From Plasmodiophora brassicae (Eukaryota > Endomyxa > Phytomyxea > Plasmodiophorida > Plasmodiophoridae), in NCBI GenBank assembly GCA_039704465.1, contig JASFAU010000009.1:434001-498000 (forward strand): a stretch of DNA of 64,000 nucleotides, read 5' to 3'. This document shows, in pieces, positions 23,454-34,460 of the stretch. Below the pieces are notes generated by a model. The model saw only the letters and a program-made list of their open reading frames with translations. It was not told the DNA's origin and ran no database searches. How positions within the stretch are numbered: the first letter of the stretch is position 1; each line of letters opens with the position of its first letter. The position numbers were made by a program, and so were the translations under genes.

Positions 23454-25327
23454 TCATCCGATTGGACTACCTTCGTGGATTTGCTTGAGAGTGGCTCTCC
23501 AGGCGTACATTTTCTTGGATGCGGCTGGCGACATGACATGGAGGAAGCACATGGCGGTTGCTTTAGCCAGTATAATGATGACTGTGAAGGAGACCGTCAA
23601 CTGCGTCAGCATTGTCCACCGATCAGCCAGTGCCATTGCGGATGAAAACTGTGAACTCAGCGTCTTTAGAGCAGGCAGCAGTGGATAGAGCCACGGGTGC
23701 TGGATGAACCACCCAGCACTATGGACTATACTGAGCGTAACAATAAACCGGACCCGTAGACGAAAACAATACCTTGGACCGAGAACGGCGTCTGCAATGT
23801 GCAACAGGTATAGCGTCAGAAACATGGGAACCGTCCAGCCGCAGAGCAGAAGCGCTAAATGAAGCGATTTTGTGATTCTGTTCACTCGCTGACGGGTTTC
23901 ATGTCTGAACCACGAAGAAGTCAGCTCCAAGTGGTGCAATACGACATTGGTAATGCCAACCGCCTCAGTCGCGTCTCGAGGGCATCCAGTAGCCTGGAGC
24001 TGTCGACTTCGAGTCTCTCGATATGGCTTTGTACGTTTTGATTGACGGCGTCGGATATGAGTTGCAGAGCTTCGTCGATCCTGTTGAAATCGTGGTCGTC
24101 GGCAGTCTGAGCTTTCTGAGGAATAAAGATTGGCCGCACCCTGTACATGCAACGATTAGCCTGAGAGCGAAATTGTGTGGGACCAGACGTGGTCACCTGA
24201 GGGCGTGCTCCCCAAGCCATGTTTCAGAATCAGCCCATGACGAGTGATCAGTTTCTCGTTTAGATTGGCTGTCTGATTCAGACGTTATTGCCGGTGACAG
24301 TTGAGTCTGAGCATGGCTCAGCGATTGAGCAACCTGCAAGATGACCTTCGAACGCTCCTTTTCGGATGGAATCTGTGGCAAACATGATTCGGAGGACCGG
24401 GGTACGTTGACTGTGGCGCATTACCTTGTCAGCCATTGTCAAGAAGTAGTGGGTCTTCGGTTTACATGTCTGGTTCAGACGTTGGACAACATTCATTCTA
24501 TACCAAACGGATTTAAAAATTCAGGTGGTTGCGACACTGATTCAAGCAATATGGTTACGTTCGGGCACATAATGCTTGACCGTGCGGGTCAAAGAACACG
24601 AAAATCAGATCGGCCCGTTCCCCCAGCCACTCCAGAATCTCGTTCACTAACCAGACACACAGTAAGTAAACGGAATGCCATTCTGGACGTACTCGGTGTA
24701 GCGGCAACCTGGATACGGATACTTGAGAGAGCCATCTGTCAACCCTGGTGTGTCAATGAAATCGCACATTGCGAAAAGGTTCTTTCGCGATGCACTGATT
24801 TGGGTAGATAGGTTATCAACAGCACCAGCAAACGACTCAATCTGTGCAAGCCAGGGCTTGTGCTTGATCGTGGCTCGTCCCTACGTACACCATTAACCGA
24901 ATGAAGCTGCGGAAACAGGCGACGCTCGTTACCTTGAAAGTGTCGCGCTTCTTCCCACTCGTTACAAACGTAAACGAGTTCGTTTCCATTGCAACGCTTT
25001 CCAACTGCACATCGATGTCAGGTCGAGTGTATCCCCTGCAAGGCTGACGACGTGTACCTGCACGTATTCTCCGATGTACCTGAGAACAACGAATCGGTTT
25101 ACTGGGTGCCATTCGCTAACGATGGACGGAACGGACCAGTTGATGAACGAGCTCTTTCCAGCAGAATGGTTGCCGACAAGCATGACGGTCACCTTTGGCC
25201 TAGGTGCTTCTACGACGATGCCCAACTCTTGGCCGATCGTCAGGAGCCCGTTATCTGCGGAAGTGTAAAGCCCATGGATATTGTGGATGACCGCTTCGGC
25301 AGCAGAAACGCCTGACGGTTGTTCCAT
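23454..25327 (-). CDS. Dynamin-superfamily GTPase with C-terminal membrane segments
   Basis: Ten exons: 25137-25327, 25058-25079 (22 bp), 24933-25004, 24709-24880, 24559-24646, 24425-24497, 24197-24372, 23961-24140, 23773-23904 and 23454-23718; phases close to 456 residues. G1 is VGNHSAGKSSFINW (residues 51-64). The G2 region reads AMETNSFTFVTSG, G3 is FIDTPGL, then ADLIFVFFDP and TMNVVQRLN, KTHYFLTMADK. This is the G-domain style of EHD/dynamin-like proteins. The C-terminal third has helices and hydrophobic segments (LHLALLLCGWTVPMFLTLYLL; SFTVIIILAKATAMCFL) that could form a membrane hairpin. The last intron (54 bp) is in frame and is inferred from its splice sites. A membrane-remodelling role is likely; target organelle unknown. 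Confidence 0.85.
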
Positions 25328-25514
25328 TACGGACGGCTTGCCCCTCGAGGTCCTCAGCAGTCGGCACTGACAATCGGTTCCGGAAATGCAGGAACGGTTG
25401 ATAGGTTTGACAGGTCCCATTGCAGAACGCGGGTCTAACAACATCACCATGACAATTCATGTCAACCGAAACCGGATCATGTAGTAACAGCAAGGGGATG
25501 TTTGACGACCCTGT

Positions 25515-26391
25515 CTACGAGCATTTCTTTGACCGTTTGCCTTGATCGGCCTGGGCCTTTCTGAATGCGGCAATATTGCGCCCCACACGGTTCTTCAGGT
25601 CGCGGTAGATGTCCTGCCGGAATCCGAGATGGAATACGACTTCCATGCAGACGAAGAGGGGCGCCAGAAGAAATGCTTGCGCCAGGTTGTCAAGTAGAGC
25701 AGGGTTCCGTTCTGACATTCAAAAACGCTATCAGAGCGAGCCATTTGACAGAACCAGTACCGAAACAGACTCTCGAAATAACGGTGGCCGAAGATCTGCA
25801 TCACCCAGGAAATAACATGCACTACGGAAGCGTATTTCCAAGCGTGGGTCGGGCCAAAGAAGTGGAACATATAGTTCGCTCCCAGCAAGCAGCCAAAGAG
25901 GACAGCATTGGCGACGATCTGGCCAAAGCAGCTGATCGGAATTATTGAGCCAGACTAGGTTGTAGATCTTACGGCGCCCTGGACATCGATGCAGAGGTAC
26001 ATGATAGCGTACACGAGGAAAAGGACGAACGCTCCATTGAATTCGATGAGGGATCCATCAGCATCTGGGACCTGCACCAACGGTCCAGTATAACATAGAC
26101 CTATTGGGAAGCGTTCGTCAGCTCGTATTCTTGATACGCAAAGCCATGTTTACCGATGCACGCCGTCAGGAAAATTGTTGGAACAAATATGAGATGAATA
26201 AGTTGGTTCCTGTCGGCAGTCAGTCAGCAGGCCTCTCCGCGTATTCCGGTGGTGCACAACGCCCACCATTTGTTGTTATGATACGACCCATCTGGCATGG
26301 AAAAGTTAGACGCAATCAAATTGGTTATCGTCTGCTGACAAGCTGTACACATACAGAACTCCAGCTGTTCCACCAGATCAAACATTCCCAT
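25515..26391 (-). CDS. MPO1: Mpo1-like (YGL010w/DUF962) membrane dioxygenase
   Basis: Six exons: 26355-26391, 26267-26291 (25 bp), 26154-26209, 25973-26100, 25771-25918 and 25515-25711, 196 residues. It matches yeast Mpo1, the Fe(II)-dependent ER dioxygenase that shortens 2-hydroxy fatty acids during phytosphingosine breakdown. MGMFDLVEQLEFYGSYHNN corresponds to the Mpo1 start with the conserved His after Tyr. NQLIHLIFVPTIF has the second conserved His. WVMQIFGHRYFEKRNPALL matches the IxQFxGHxxFEKRxPAL core, and DNLAQAFLLAPLFVCMEVVF the last membrane segment. The junction FEKRNPALL appears only after splicing, which supports the model. A longer N-terminus from 26493 is possible. Confidence 0.88.
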
Positions 26392-26589
26392 GACGGCTGA
26401 CAGCGAAATGGTTTTCGCGAGGCCGTCCTCGCGTGTCCCGAGTCTCGTCATTCCAGCAAAACAGCGAGGGGAAATATCCGCGATTTTCTTCATGACTACC
26501 GTGCAGCGTGCAGCCCGCGGCGGTTTTGGGGGGTCAGCGCCGGGCTCATCCGGCCCAACCGACCGTCGATCGTCGTCGTACGCCCGCTC

Positions 26590-29240
26590 ATGGCGTCGTC
26601 TGCCGCGGATGATGCGCGATCGCAGGCGGTCGTTCAAGATGCCGGTGGGGCGTCACCGCTGCAAGCGACCGCGGTTACGACAACGGATGGTCTAGCGCCA
26701 TCCGTGTCGGCGAACGGTGATGAGCGGGGAAGCAGCGCCGCCGGGACGGATGCCGATCTGCAGGTGTGTACATGGCACAGTGCGGGCGTTCTTCATCATC
26801 TCCGACACTGTCGACAGATGTTGAAGAACCGCACGTTTTCGCTCACGTTCGGCGTCGATGAAGACCTCGTAGACGGTGCGGTACGAGTGGTTCAAAATGA
26901 TGTCCTGGTACCGAACAGTTCGCATTAGATTTCTCGTGTGCACTTATCAAGTCAGCGGTCATTCTGTTCCAAGGGCGCATGTTCGTCTCCAGTAGACATA
27001 TTTGCTTTTACAGCAATTTTTTCAGCACCGACAGTGTCGGTAGAGAAACTCATGGCTGGCCGGTATGCCCACAGCCTGCTGATGTCTATGCGTGGCACTA
27101 TAGAAGACGCTCGTAATCCCGTTTGCTGAAGTGGATCAGATTGCAAAACGGAACACCGCCTGGGTACGTTGTAGTCTTGTTGATTGAATTGGTGCTCACC
27201 GTGGCTATTCAGGTCGTCCCAAACGCCATTGAAATTCATTTGCGTAATGGGACATCCTATTTCTTCGGTTCGGTACTGTCCCGAAATCGGTGTTATGGCC
27301 TGCTTCGGTCGCTTTGGGGGTTTCCCGACAAGAGCAACATTGTTTCTACAACGTCCTCCCGGGACCCGTCTCCCACTGTCACCGTTATTGGAACGTTCGA
27401 TGGCAGCACTGCTCGCAATACTGACTGTAATGCCCCACCTGCTGGGAACGTGGACCAGGTAAGTGTAGGACGCAACTTGGATTGCATCGGACCCTGACAT
27501 GCAAAGGTTAGCAAACCAAATGCCATACAGACGACGACGGCCTTGCTTCGGCTGAGCAATCTGCTCCAAGTGTCGACGCTGTCTCAAAAAACGTCATCGT
27601 TGAAGATAATCCCCTTGCTGGCCTGGAGAAGGCATTGTCCGATTCTGTCTGGGGGTCAACGTCGCCAACGGACTTTACTGAGGTTGGGCGCGTAGAACTT
27701 GCTGTACCCGTCGGGTAGGAGGTGCCTTGCGTCGCCTCGGCGCACCTGTAATGAATGGGTCCGTTAGGGAATTTTTCAACACATTCTATGCCGACACGCC
27801 GGCAGCTTTGTCGATGGCAACGCACCTCGCTTCCATTGGTGCCGAAGACGTTCACATTTCCCCGTGGGAGAGCTCGGCGAATGCATCAAATTTACGCAGA
27901 ACGATCGAAATGGTAATGCCAGTGACTAACCCGCTCGCGGGTGTTAAGTGTACTCGCGTCAAAGAGATATGCACCTGTGTGTCGTCAAGTTCCTCTGTTC
28001 ATATCAGGTGCGGTTTAACTACATCGCTTATCAAATTCGTAACGTTTGCTAACTTCTTCATTTACTCCAGAAGCCAATCGTCTTCAATTGATGTCCCTTA
28101 CGGAGACTCATTTGTCGTTCTTGTCGCGTACGATGCTCTGCCTTCAGACGTAGGATGCGAGGTCACTGCTCGCGTAGCCTTGATCTTCTCGAGAGCCGTT
28201 TGGGGTATCAAATCTGTCATCGTGAAACAAACCATCGATGGCGTTCGGACAGCGTTTGCCAAATGGGCAGAGTCGGCTCGACTTAGCCTGGGCGCCGGGT
28301 CTTCCAACGCCGGCGAAAACAAAGATGAAATCACCAGCGAGAATAAGACGCAAGTAGCGGAATCCTGTCCTCCTTCAAAGGCGGGCTCCCAGTTAGCTGC
28401 TATGTGGACGTTGCCTGCAAGGACGAGTGGTCTGCTATGGCGTCATTGTCAAGGAATCCGACTACTGCTTTCTGCATTGATTATCATTATGGCGGTCAGC
28501 TGCGGATTATACAATGCGAATGCTGCTAACAAGATCGGGAATGCATGCGTAAAGGCATCAGAATTTGGGTTGCTTGCAAGCCTCCATCGCGAGGCAGGAA
28601 ACCGCGATTCGCTCTCTCGTTTGTACATGGCGAAGTCATTGTCCCAGGTCCTGTTGAACAGGTCGACCGTTACGCATGTACCGCTGCCTAATAACTAAGC
28701 TGACACGTCTTACGTAGGGCCATATGCAACAATCTGGGATTGACAGAATCAACGCAGTTGGCCAACCAGGTAACCCGTCTTAACGGTGAACTTCGACGGT
28801 GGTTGACCCTGGAACGGGGAGGACGTCCTCTGGATCTTTCCGATACTCTTGCTCGGTTTCAAGCGCTTGCCAAAGACGCCGTCGCAAATCCCAGTTCAAA
28901 TGGGTAGGATAGAATACAACCTGTATCTTCGCATTAAAGCTGCAGTGCTGAACGTCGCAACCCCCTGGTTTGCAATCTCCAAAAATATCATATTATATTG
29001 GAAGCTTGCGAGCCTACGGATGAGATTATTAAACGATGGAGTCGGCGAAGGTACTACGCAGAAGCAGGCTTGTTTCTGTCGGTGTACGCAGCCTGTGGAT
29101 TTAGCCTGGGATCTGTAGGCCTGCCCTCCGGGCCCGGACGAGGACTCCGAACAAGTTCCTACTCCTCCCTCATTAAGCATGTCCAGCATTACGACCAGTA
29201 TGCCTTACTTGACTATCACTCGATGGCGGGATTCGTTTAG
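26590..29240 (+). CDS. GRAM-VASt domain membrane protein (Lam/GRAMD1-like)
   Basis: Ten exons: 26590-26763, 26818-26875, 26956-27035, 27104-27163, 27213-27458, 27512-27714, 27768-28007, 28071-28661, 28718-28903 and 28946-29240; phases close to 710 residues. The GRAM domain (about residues 59-140) reads TFGVDEDLVDAVILFQGRMFV, SSRHICFYSNFF, LVIPFAEVDQIAKRNTAW, NAIEIHLRNGTSYFFGSVLSR. The VASt part includes EFFNTFYADTP and SIDVPYGDSFVV. A membrane segment follows (LLLSALIIIMAVSC), then a coiled stretch and a second hydrophobic segment. Family members transfer sterols at ER contact sites. The last intron (42 bp) is unusually short; if it is not real, the protein ends at 28907. Confidence 0.82.
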
Positions 29241-29557
29241 GGGCTGTCGAGCGTTCTTTCAGAACGCTTCGAAAAAGAGTATCCGAGTTCGGAAACGCCA
29301 GTGACGGCCGAACGAAAAATGGAGCATCGGCCGCAGAATTGACATAGGGAACAGTTCGTGTGACTGACATATCTGAAGGGATGACGTCTTCGCGAGGGCC
29401 TAGTAAAGGTACAGCGAACGTGCTGGTTGACGGTACAGCGTCATCACTTGCGGGGGAAGGGCGCTGCTGAAGATCCGTACCAGATCCGCTTTTGGATTTG
29501 TAGAGAGCACTAAAATACGGTTATAACATTGGCACGGAATATCTTTCAAACCAAAAC
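29241..29557. other. Intergenic region without a supported gene
   Basis: About 320 bp between two convergent genes; only short frames are seen. Confidence 0.45.
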
Positions 29558-31221
29558 TCACACGTCTTTTTCATGAACTTCCCAGTTTCTTAAAAGCCGA
29601 GTAATCAGCGCGCTCACTACTCTGTCTTGCGACGCGAACGCTCTGAGCTCTTTCTTGATTTCCGGACACTCAGCAGAGGGTGTCAGAGGCAGCACTTCAA
29701 GAAGGCGAAGAAGAGCAATCGACAGAGCACGGTTGTTTGTTTGTAGTGCATCGACAAGCCAGTCCTTTAGGAACACCAGGAATTCGCCTTTGGTGTTTCG
29801 GATAAGCCTGACAATATTGGATCAGAGAAAAAATAACCCTGACAACGACACCAAACACTCTACTCGTAAAACTGGTCGATGCTGAAGAAAAGCAGGATAT
29901 GATTAACCAGTGTTTCCCGATTATCCCGTGGTGCTTGTCGCATCGCCGATATTGCTGAATCGGCCCGCCGAGGCATTCCAGACAGGACCGTCCAGGGATT
30001 GGGGGGAAGCAGATCAGAATTCCGTAAGGCCACGCTTGGGTCCAGCGCGTCCCTGGAGATAGACCCGGCCTGGCCTCCACGCCATTGGGCTTCAGGCGTC
30101 GCGCCGCGATGCATATGGGATTGGCGAGAAGAATCGCTTTGTGATTTGCCTTTTGGCAGCTCGAGCCCTGCGGCACGTGAGCTGGGGTACCCTCGTTGCT
30201 CAGTAGAATGTCGCGACGGTGGCATAGACGGGTTGAGCATGCCGCAAGAAACGCCATTCGATGCATCTTTGGACGAAAAAGTAGAGACAACCGTCTCTAC
30301 AGACGAAAGGGTTTCACTTTTTCTTCGTCCCAAGATAATTGGAGCATCATTGCTTATTTTCGGGATACGTAGAGGCACGGTCCTTTGGGCGGTTGCTCGG
30401 TTCTGCTGAAACGCATGGACAGCTACTGGTTTGGGCGCGCTATGTGTTCGATCTTTGAGAGCAGCGTCATGATTGGCAACTGTCCCATTTGCGTCGCGAT
30501 CTGAAGTTTGAAGGCCAGACGCACCGACGCTAGCAGCATCACGTGATTGCCCGAACGATTGTTGGACGACCTTGCTCAACGCGGTCAGGTCACGTCGACC
30601 GGTGGAGGACTTGTGAGCGCACGTAACGCCTGATTGGCCCATAGCGGCGTTGTCCAAGACCATAGGAACAGGTAACGTAGGGTTCGGTGGAGGGTTCGTC
30701 TGGGGGTGGCTTGTGGGATGCGTTTGTGCAGAAGCAGGTGCAGATGGTTCAAGGCGAGGCGACGCTGGATGCAGATCGACAGCAAGCGTCCACTCTTGAG
30801 GAGAACAGTCATCAATATCAAATGCAGCGTCGTCCGAATGATCACTCCCTGAGTCATGGTAGTACCGGGACGCGTCAAGGTATGTTTTACGGCCGAACGC
30901 ATTCAGTCGCGACACTTCGCGGTCGGCACCGGAGAAGGAGAGCTCGCGACTACGCAGATGACCAATACTTCCTCCCGCGAATGACGGCCGGACTGACGTG
31001 GCCCTGCCGCCGCGTACCGCATGGCTGTCCCGATGTACGTCGGTCGGGAGAGTCAGGGGTGTGTCAGGTTGAAGAGATGGTCCCGACAACATCGCGGCGC
31101 CCAAATGCTCGTCGTCGCGGGACGCGCTAGCGCAAATAGTGCACTGTGCGCAACTCCAACCAGCCCCAAACAGCCACACAATGCCGTACGGAGTACCGAG
31201 CGGGAAGTTGGCGGTCGACAT
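29558..31221 (-). CDS. Disordered nuclear-type protein with C-terminal TFIIS-N-like domain
   Basis: Exons 29864-31221 and 29558-29807 (56-bp intron), 535 residues. Most of the chain is low-complexity (Ser, Pro, Arg) with no recognisable fold. The C-terminal ~100 residues, created by the splice, read ETLVNHILLFFSIDQFYELI, then FLVFLKDWLVDALQTNN, IALLRLLEVLPLTP and LITRLLRNWEV. This is the pattern of the TFIIS N-terminal (LW) helical bundle seen in IWS1, PPP1R10 and elongation factors. A role in transcription is therefore inferred from fold pattern only. The start is uncertain: 31092 is an alternative because residues 10-40 look unusual (many Trp and Cys). Confidence 0.6.
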
Positions 31222-31523
31222 GAACACGTTTGACCGTTTGATGGTCGAAAAAGGGTACCTGCGAGGAAACGGTACTGGCGCTGAGTATAGGCCAGATCCA
31301 GCTGCGTTTGCTACGTGCCGCAGTCTGGTTGTAAAACGTTTACACGTCGCTGGTTGGTTGACTATGTGATGACGGCAATACGTATCACACCGTCTTCCCA
31401 TGCACCGAAGTGCGTGGCTGGCCACTGGACGAAGGGCGCCCCGCGCCTGAAATACTGCGTGGACTGGCGGACGTCGTCCGCCTGCTGCTGCGCATCTGTC
31501 CAAACCGCTATCAGTGACTGCTT
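31222..31523. other. Divergent promoter region
   Basis: About 300 bp between leftward and rightward genes; no supported coding frame. Confidence 0.4.
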
Positions 31524-33113
31524 ATGCATTGTTCAGGCGTGGATAGCATGTTCCTTGTCTTCGTCTTGCTGAGCTGTTTCGTTTCCGCTATTGTTCTTCG
31601 GTCCAGCGATGATGTTGACCGCGCCGTTAACACATCTGCTACCGCAAACCATTCAGGGTTGTTCAAGATAATCCTGGCCGACGGTCTGGACGAATGCGAC
31701 GAACCTTTCCCTGTAGACATCGCTGATACCGAATTGCACATGGTGGTGGACTTCATCAACGACGTCGGAGTGCATGAGGTATATGCGATCGAACTAATGG
31801 TTTGTGAGCGGCTCATGTGCTAATGTATGCCGCATCAGGTCGACCCCACCGAATGGGCCATGAACAGGTTGCGCGCGATGGGGTTCGAGCAGCGGTCCCG
31901 ACTGATAGCAGTTGCCCATTTCCTCGACATGCCCTCCCTCATGACAGCTACCGCGTCTTCGATATGGCGTACGTGGGGTTATAACGTTTCACTGATGCAG
32001 GACATCATGCCAGCGGATATGTCTCGGCTGTTCCTGGCAGGCATCGCCCTGCTTGGCTATGTTGCCGACACAGACGAGAAGAAGGCGATTGTGGCACGTA
32101 TTCATAAGCTCCTCATCCATCAAGGGGATGCCTCCTTCATCAATAGCGCCATCTGGGATCGTGATCGGGGACAGACGTTGCTTCAGTGGGCCGCATATCA
32201 TGGGCAGGTCATTGTCGTTGATTTGCTGATCCGTATACCCGGAGTCGACGTCAATGCATGCGATATGTTTCAAATGACCCCGCTGCACTGCGCTACGATC
32301 AAGGGACATGCCGAGGTTGTCGCGTCGCTGCTGAAGGCACCTGGACTTGACCCCAACCGGCGCATCGTGAGTCTGTTCAAATCGCAGACTACCCCGCTGC
32401 ACGTGGCCGTGAAAGATGGGCGTACGGATATCGTAAGGTTGCTTCTGGCAGCGCCCGGCATCGACGCCAATCCTCGCGGTACGCTCCGGAAGACGCCGCT
32501 GCACCTGGCCGTTCAGGATGATATTGGACGTGACGATATCGTCGAGCTGCTTGTGAAGGCCCCTGGGATCGACGTCAATGCCCACGATATGGACGAGAAC
32601 ACGGCACTGCACATAGCCGCGAATGTTGGACGAGCTCACTTGGTCGAGTTGCTGTTGACCGTTCCTGGTATCGATGTCAATGCGCGCGATGATGCTCGTA
32701 AAACGCCGCTTCATTGTGCCGCCGCAACGGGGCGTCTTGTCATTGTCAAGCTGCTGCTGGACGTCCAAACGATCGAGGTCAATGCACGCGACTGCTACCT
32801 GCAGACGCCGTTGCACTCGGCTGCGACCGATGCCCAGGCTGACGCCGTCGCACTGCTTCTGCAAGCCTCATCGATCGACGTCAATGCACGGGATGTCGCG
32901 CAGCGGACGCCCCTGCACTTGGCGGCGCGTTATGGACACGGCGCCGTCGTCCACTTGCTGGTCAACGCCCCCGGCATCGATACGAACGCACGCGACAACA
33001 TCGACGAGACGCCGCTCCAGTTGGCGAAACGCCATGGACACGACCACATTCTTCATCTGCTAACGGATGGCCCGGCGATCGCGATCAGCAGGTCACGTCG
33101 CGCGACTGTTTGA
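31524..33113 (+). CDS. Secreted ankyrin-repeat protein with BTB/SKP1-like N-terminal part
   Basis: Exons 31524-31778 and 31839-33113 (60-bp intron), 509 residues. The N-terminus has a hydrophobic signal-like segment (MFLVFVLLSCFVSAIV; starts at 31524 or 31548). The spliced residues about 50-135 (DECDEPFPVDIADTELHMVV, DFINDVGVHEVDPTEW, AHFLDMPSLMTATAS) follow the layout of a BTB/POZ or SKP1 fold. From about residue 190 there are nine ankyrin repeats with consensus TPLHxAA..G..xIVxLLL..PGIDVNARD. A leader plus an SCF-adaptor-like module plus ankyrins is a layout expected of a host-directed or endomembrane protein; this is inference. Only two exons, unlike most neighbours. Confidence 0.85.
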
Positions 33114-33509
33114 ACGTCCCGTCCTACTTGCTAATATAACTATTATACACCCGGGGGGCATTCGTTGCACGCCAGCCATGCATGGAGCATGCACCGCCTG
33201 CACCATGGCGTTTCGATCGACGACACGATGCCACCTGCAGACCGCGACATGGCAACGTACGCTTTGCTGCCCTGGATTTGGGTCGGCGGTGGCGTGTGAC
33301 TGGATGGGGGGGCATGCAGGTTCGCAGCCTGGGTGTGTGTGCGTGCGCGGCTGCGCGCGCGTGCGTGTGCGGTGTGCCGCACTTTCGCGAGTCAGCGACG
33401 GCACGAACGAGATCGCGGGGAAGTCCGCCGCCAACAGACAGACAAAGGGGGAGGGGGCAACAGCCGGCGTCGACGCAGCGGACCGAGTCTGCCCACCGTC
33501 GGATGTGCA
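33114..33509. other. Intergenic region without a supported gene
   Basis: About 400 bp including a GT/GC-rich low-complexity patch near 33330-33370. No supported gene. Confidence 0.45.
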
Positions 33510-34408
33510 ATGATGATCGCGTACATTGACGTTGCCGCCGCCCGCATCGTGCACGTGCTCCGCCCGTGGACGGCCGTCATGCTGCTGTCCGTCGCCTACG
33601 TCGTCGTCTCGACCATCGCCTGTCGGATCACGCCGAAAGCGCTGACGCCAATCGCCTCGGTGATCGCGTCTCTGCACATGGTCGCGCTGTCGTTCGCGTC
33701 CGGCGCCCTCATCGTCGTCATCGGTGGGGCGTCCGCGGCAATCGTTTGCCGACCCGTGCCGGTTTCTGACGGGCGTCGACAGGTCAGGAAATGTCCAAGC
33801 TGGGCCCTTGGTCTATATTCGCGTCGCTGTGCGACCCCGGCAACCTGCTGTGGGAAACGGGCGCCATGGCCCGCATCCAGAACCTGAACCTGGTCCTGAA
33901 GCTGATGGAGTTGCACCACACCGTGTGGATGTCGATGTCGGGCCGCAAGAACCATGCGACACAGTTCCAGCTGTTCCACAACGTCGTCCTGCTGTGGATG
34001 TGCTGGTTGCAACTCGGGCCGAACGGCGCGCCCGTCCAGTGGCTCCCGATCCTGATGAACAGCGTCGTGCACGTGTTCATGTACCTCTGCATGTACCAGG
34101 TGTACCGGGGCGGCCGGGCGCCGTTCTTCTCGCGCCTGCCCGTCTTCCAGTTCGTCCAGGGCATGCTTACGTCGGTCGCCATCCTGGCCGTCATGACGTC
34201 TCGCGTCCTGCATGACTTTGTCGACCCGGTCATCTTCGAGCGATGCGGCGGGTCCTGGAAGGCCATCGGCCTGACGGCCTCGCTCGGCATGTGCTACCCG
34301 CTCGGGTACCTGGTCCTGCACAAGCCGGACACTGACAGCTGGATCGCCGAGCGCGGTCTGGGCCTGTTCTTCCATGTCGGGCGCGACCTCAGGCAGAAAC
34401 AGGAATGA
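33510..34408 (+). CDS. ELO-like fatty acid elongase family membrane protein
   Basis: Exons 33510-33723 and 33783-34408 (59-bp intron), 279 residues with about seven hydrophobic segments. The central LKLMELHHTVW resembles the histidine box of ELO elongases (normally HxxHH), here reduced to HH. NSVVHVFMYLCMYQVY matches the conserved N..VH..MY.YY motif, followed by a QFVQGM segment like the family TxxQ..QF region. Size and topology fit ELO condensing enzymes of the ER. The first histidine of the canonical box is missing, so catalytic activity is uncertain. AATAAA follows the stop at 34410-34415. Confidence 0.68.
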
Positions 34409-34409
34409 A

Positions 34410-34415
34410 AATAAA
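34410..34415 (+). promoter_or_regulatory. Poly(A) signal AATAAA
   Basis: Directly after the stop of the ELO-like gene (stop 34406-34408). Confidence 0.45.
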
Positions 34416-34460
34416 GGCCATACACGCGCTAACGAAGTGGTACGTCGGCGGATCTGGGTT

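Noticed and set aside
27513..27770. Continuous reading into TTALLRLSNLLQ-type sequence after exon 5 of the GRAM-VASt gene
   Set aside because: The TTAG acceptor at 27511 gives a charged, protein-like frame that continues in phase into the VASt domain.
33124..33677. Arg/His-rich frames on the minus strand near 33.1-33.7 kb
   Set aside because: Low-complexity shadows of a GC-rich leader and of the ELO-like first exon.
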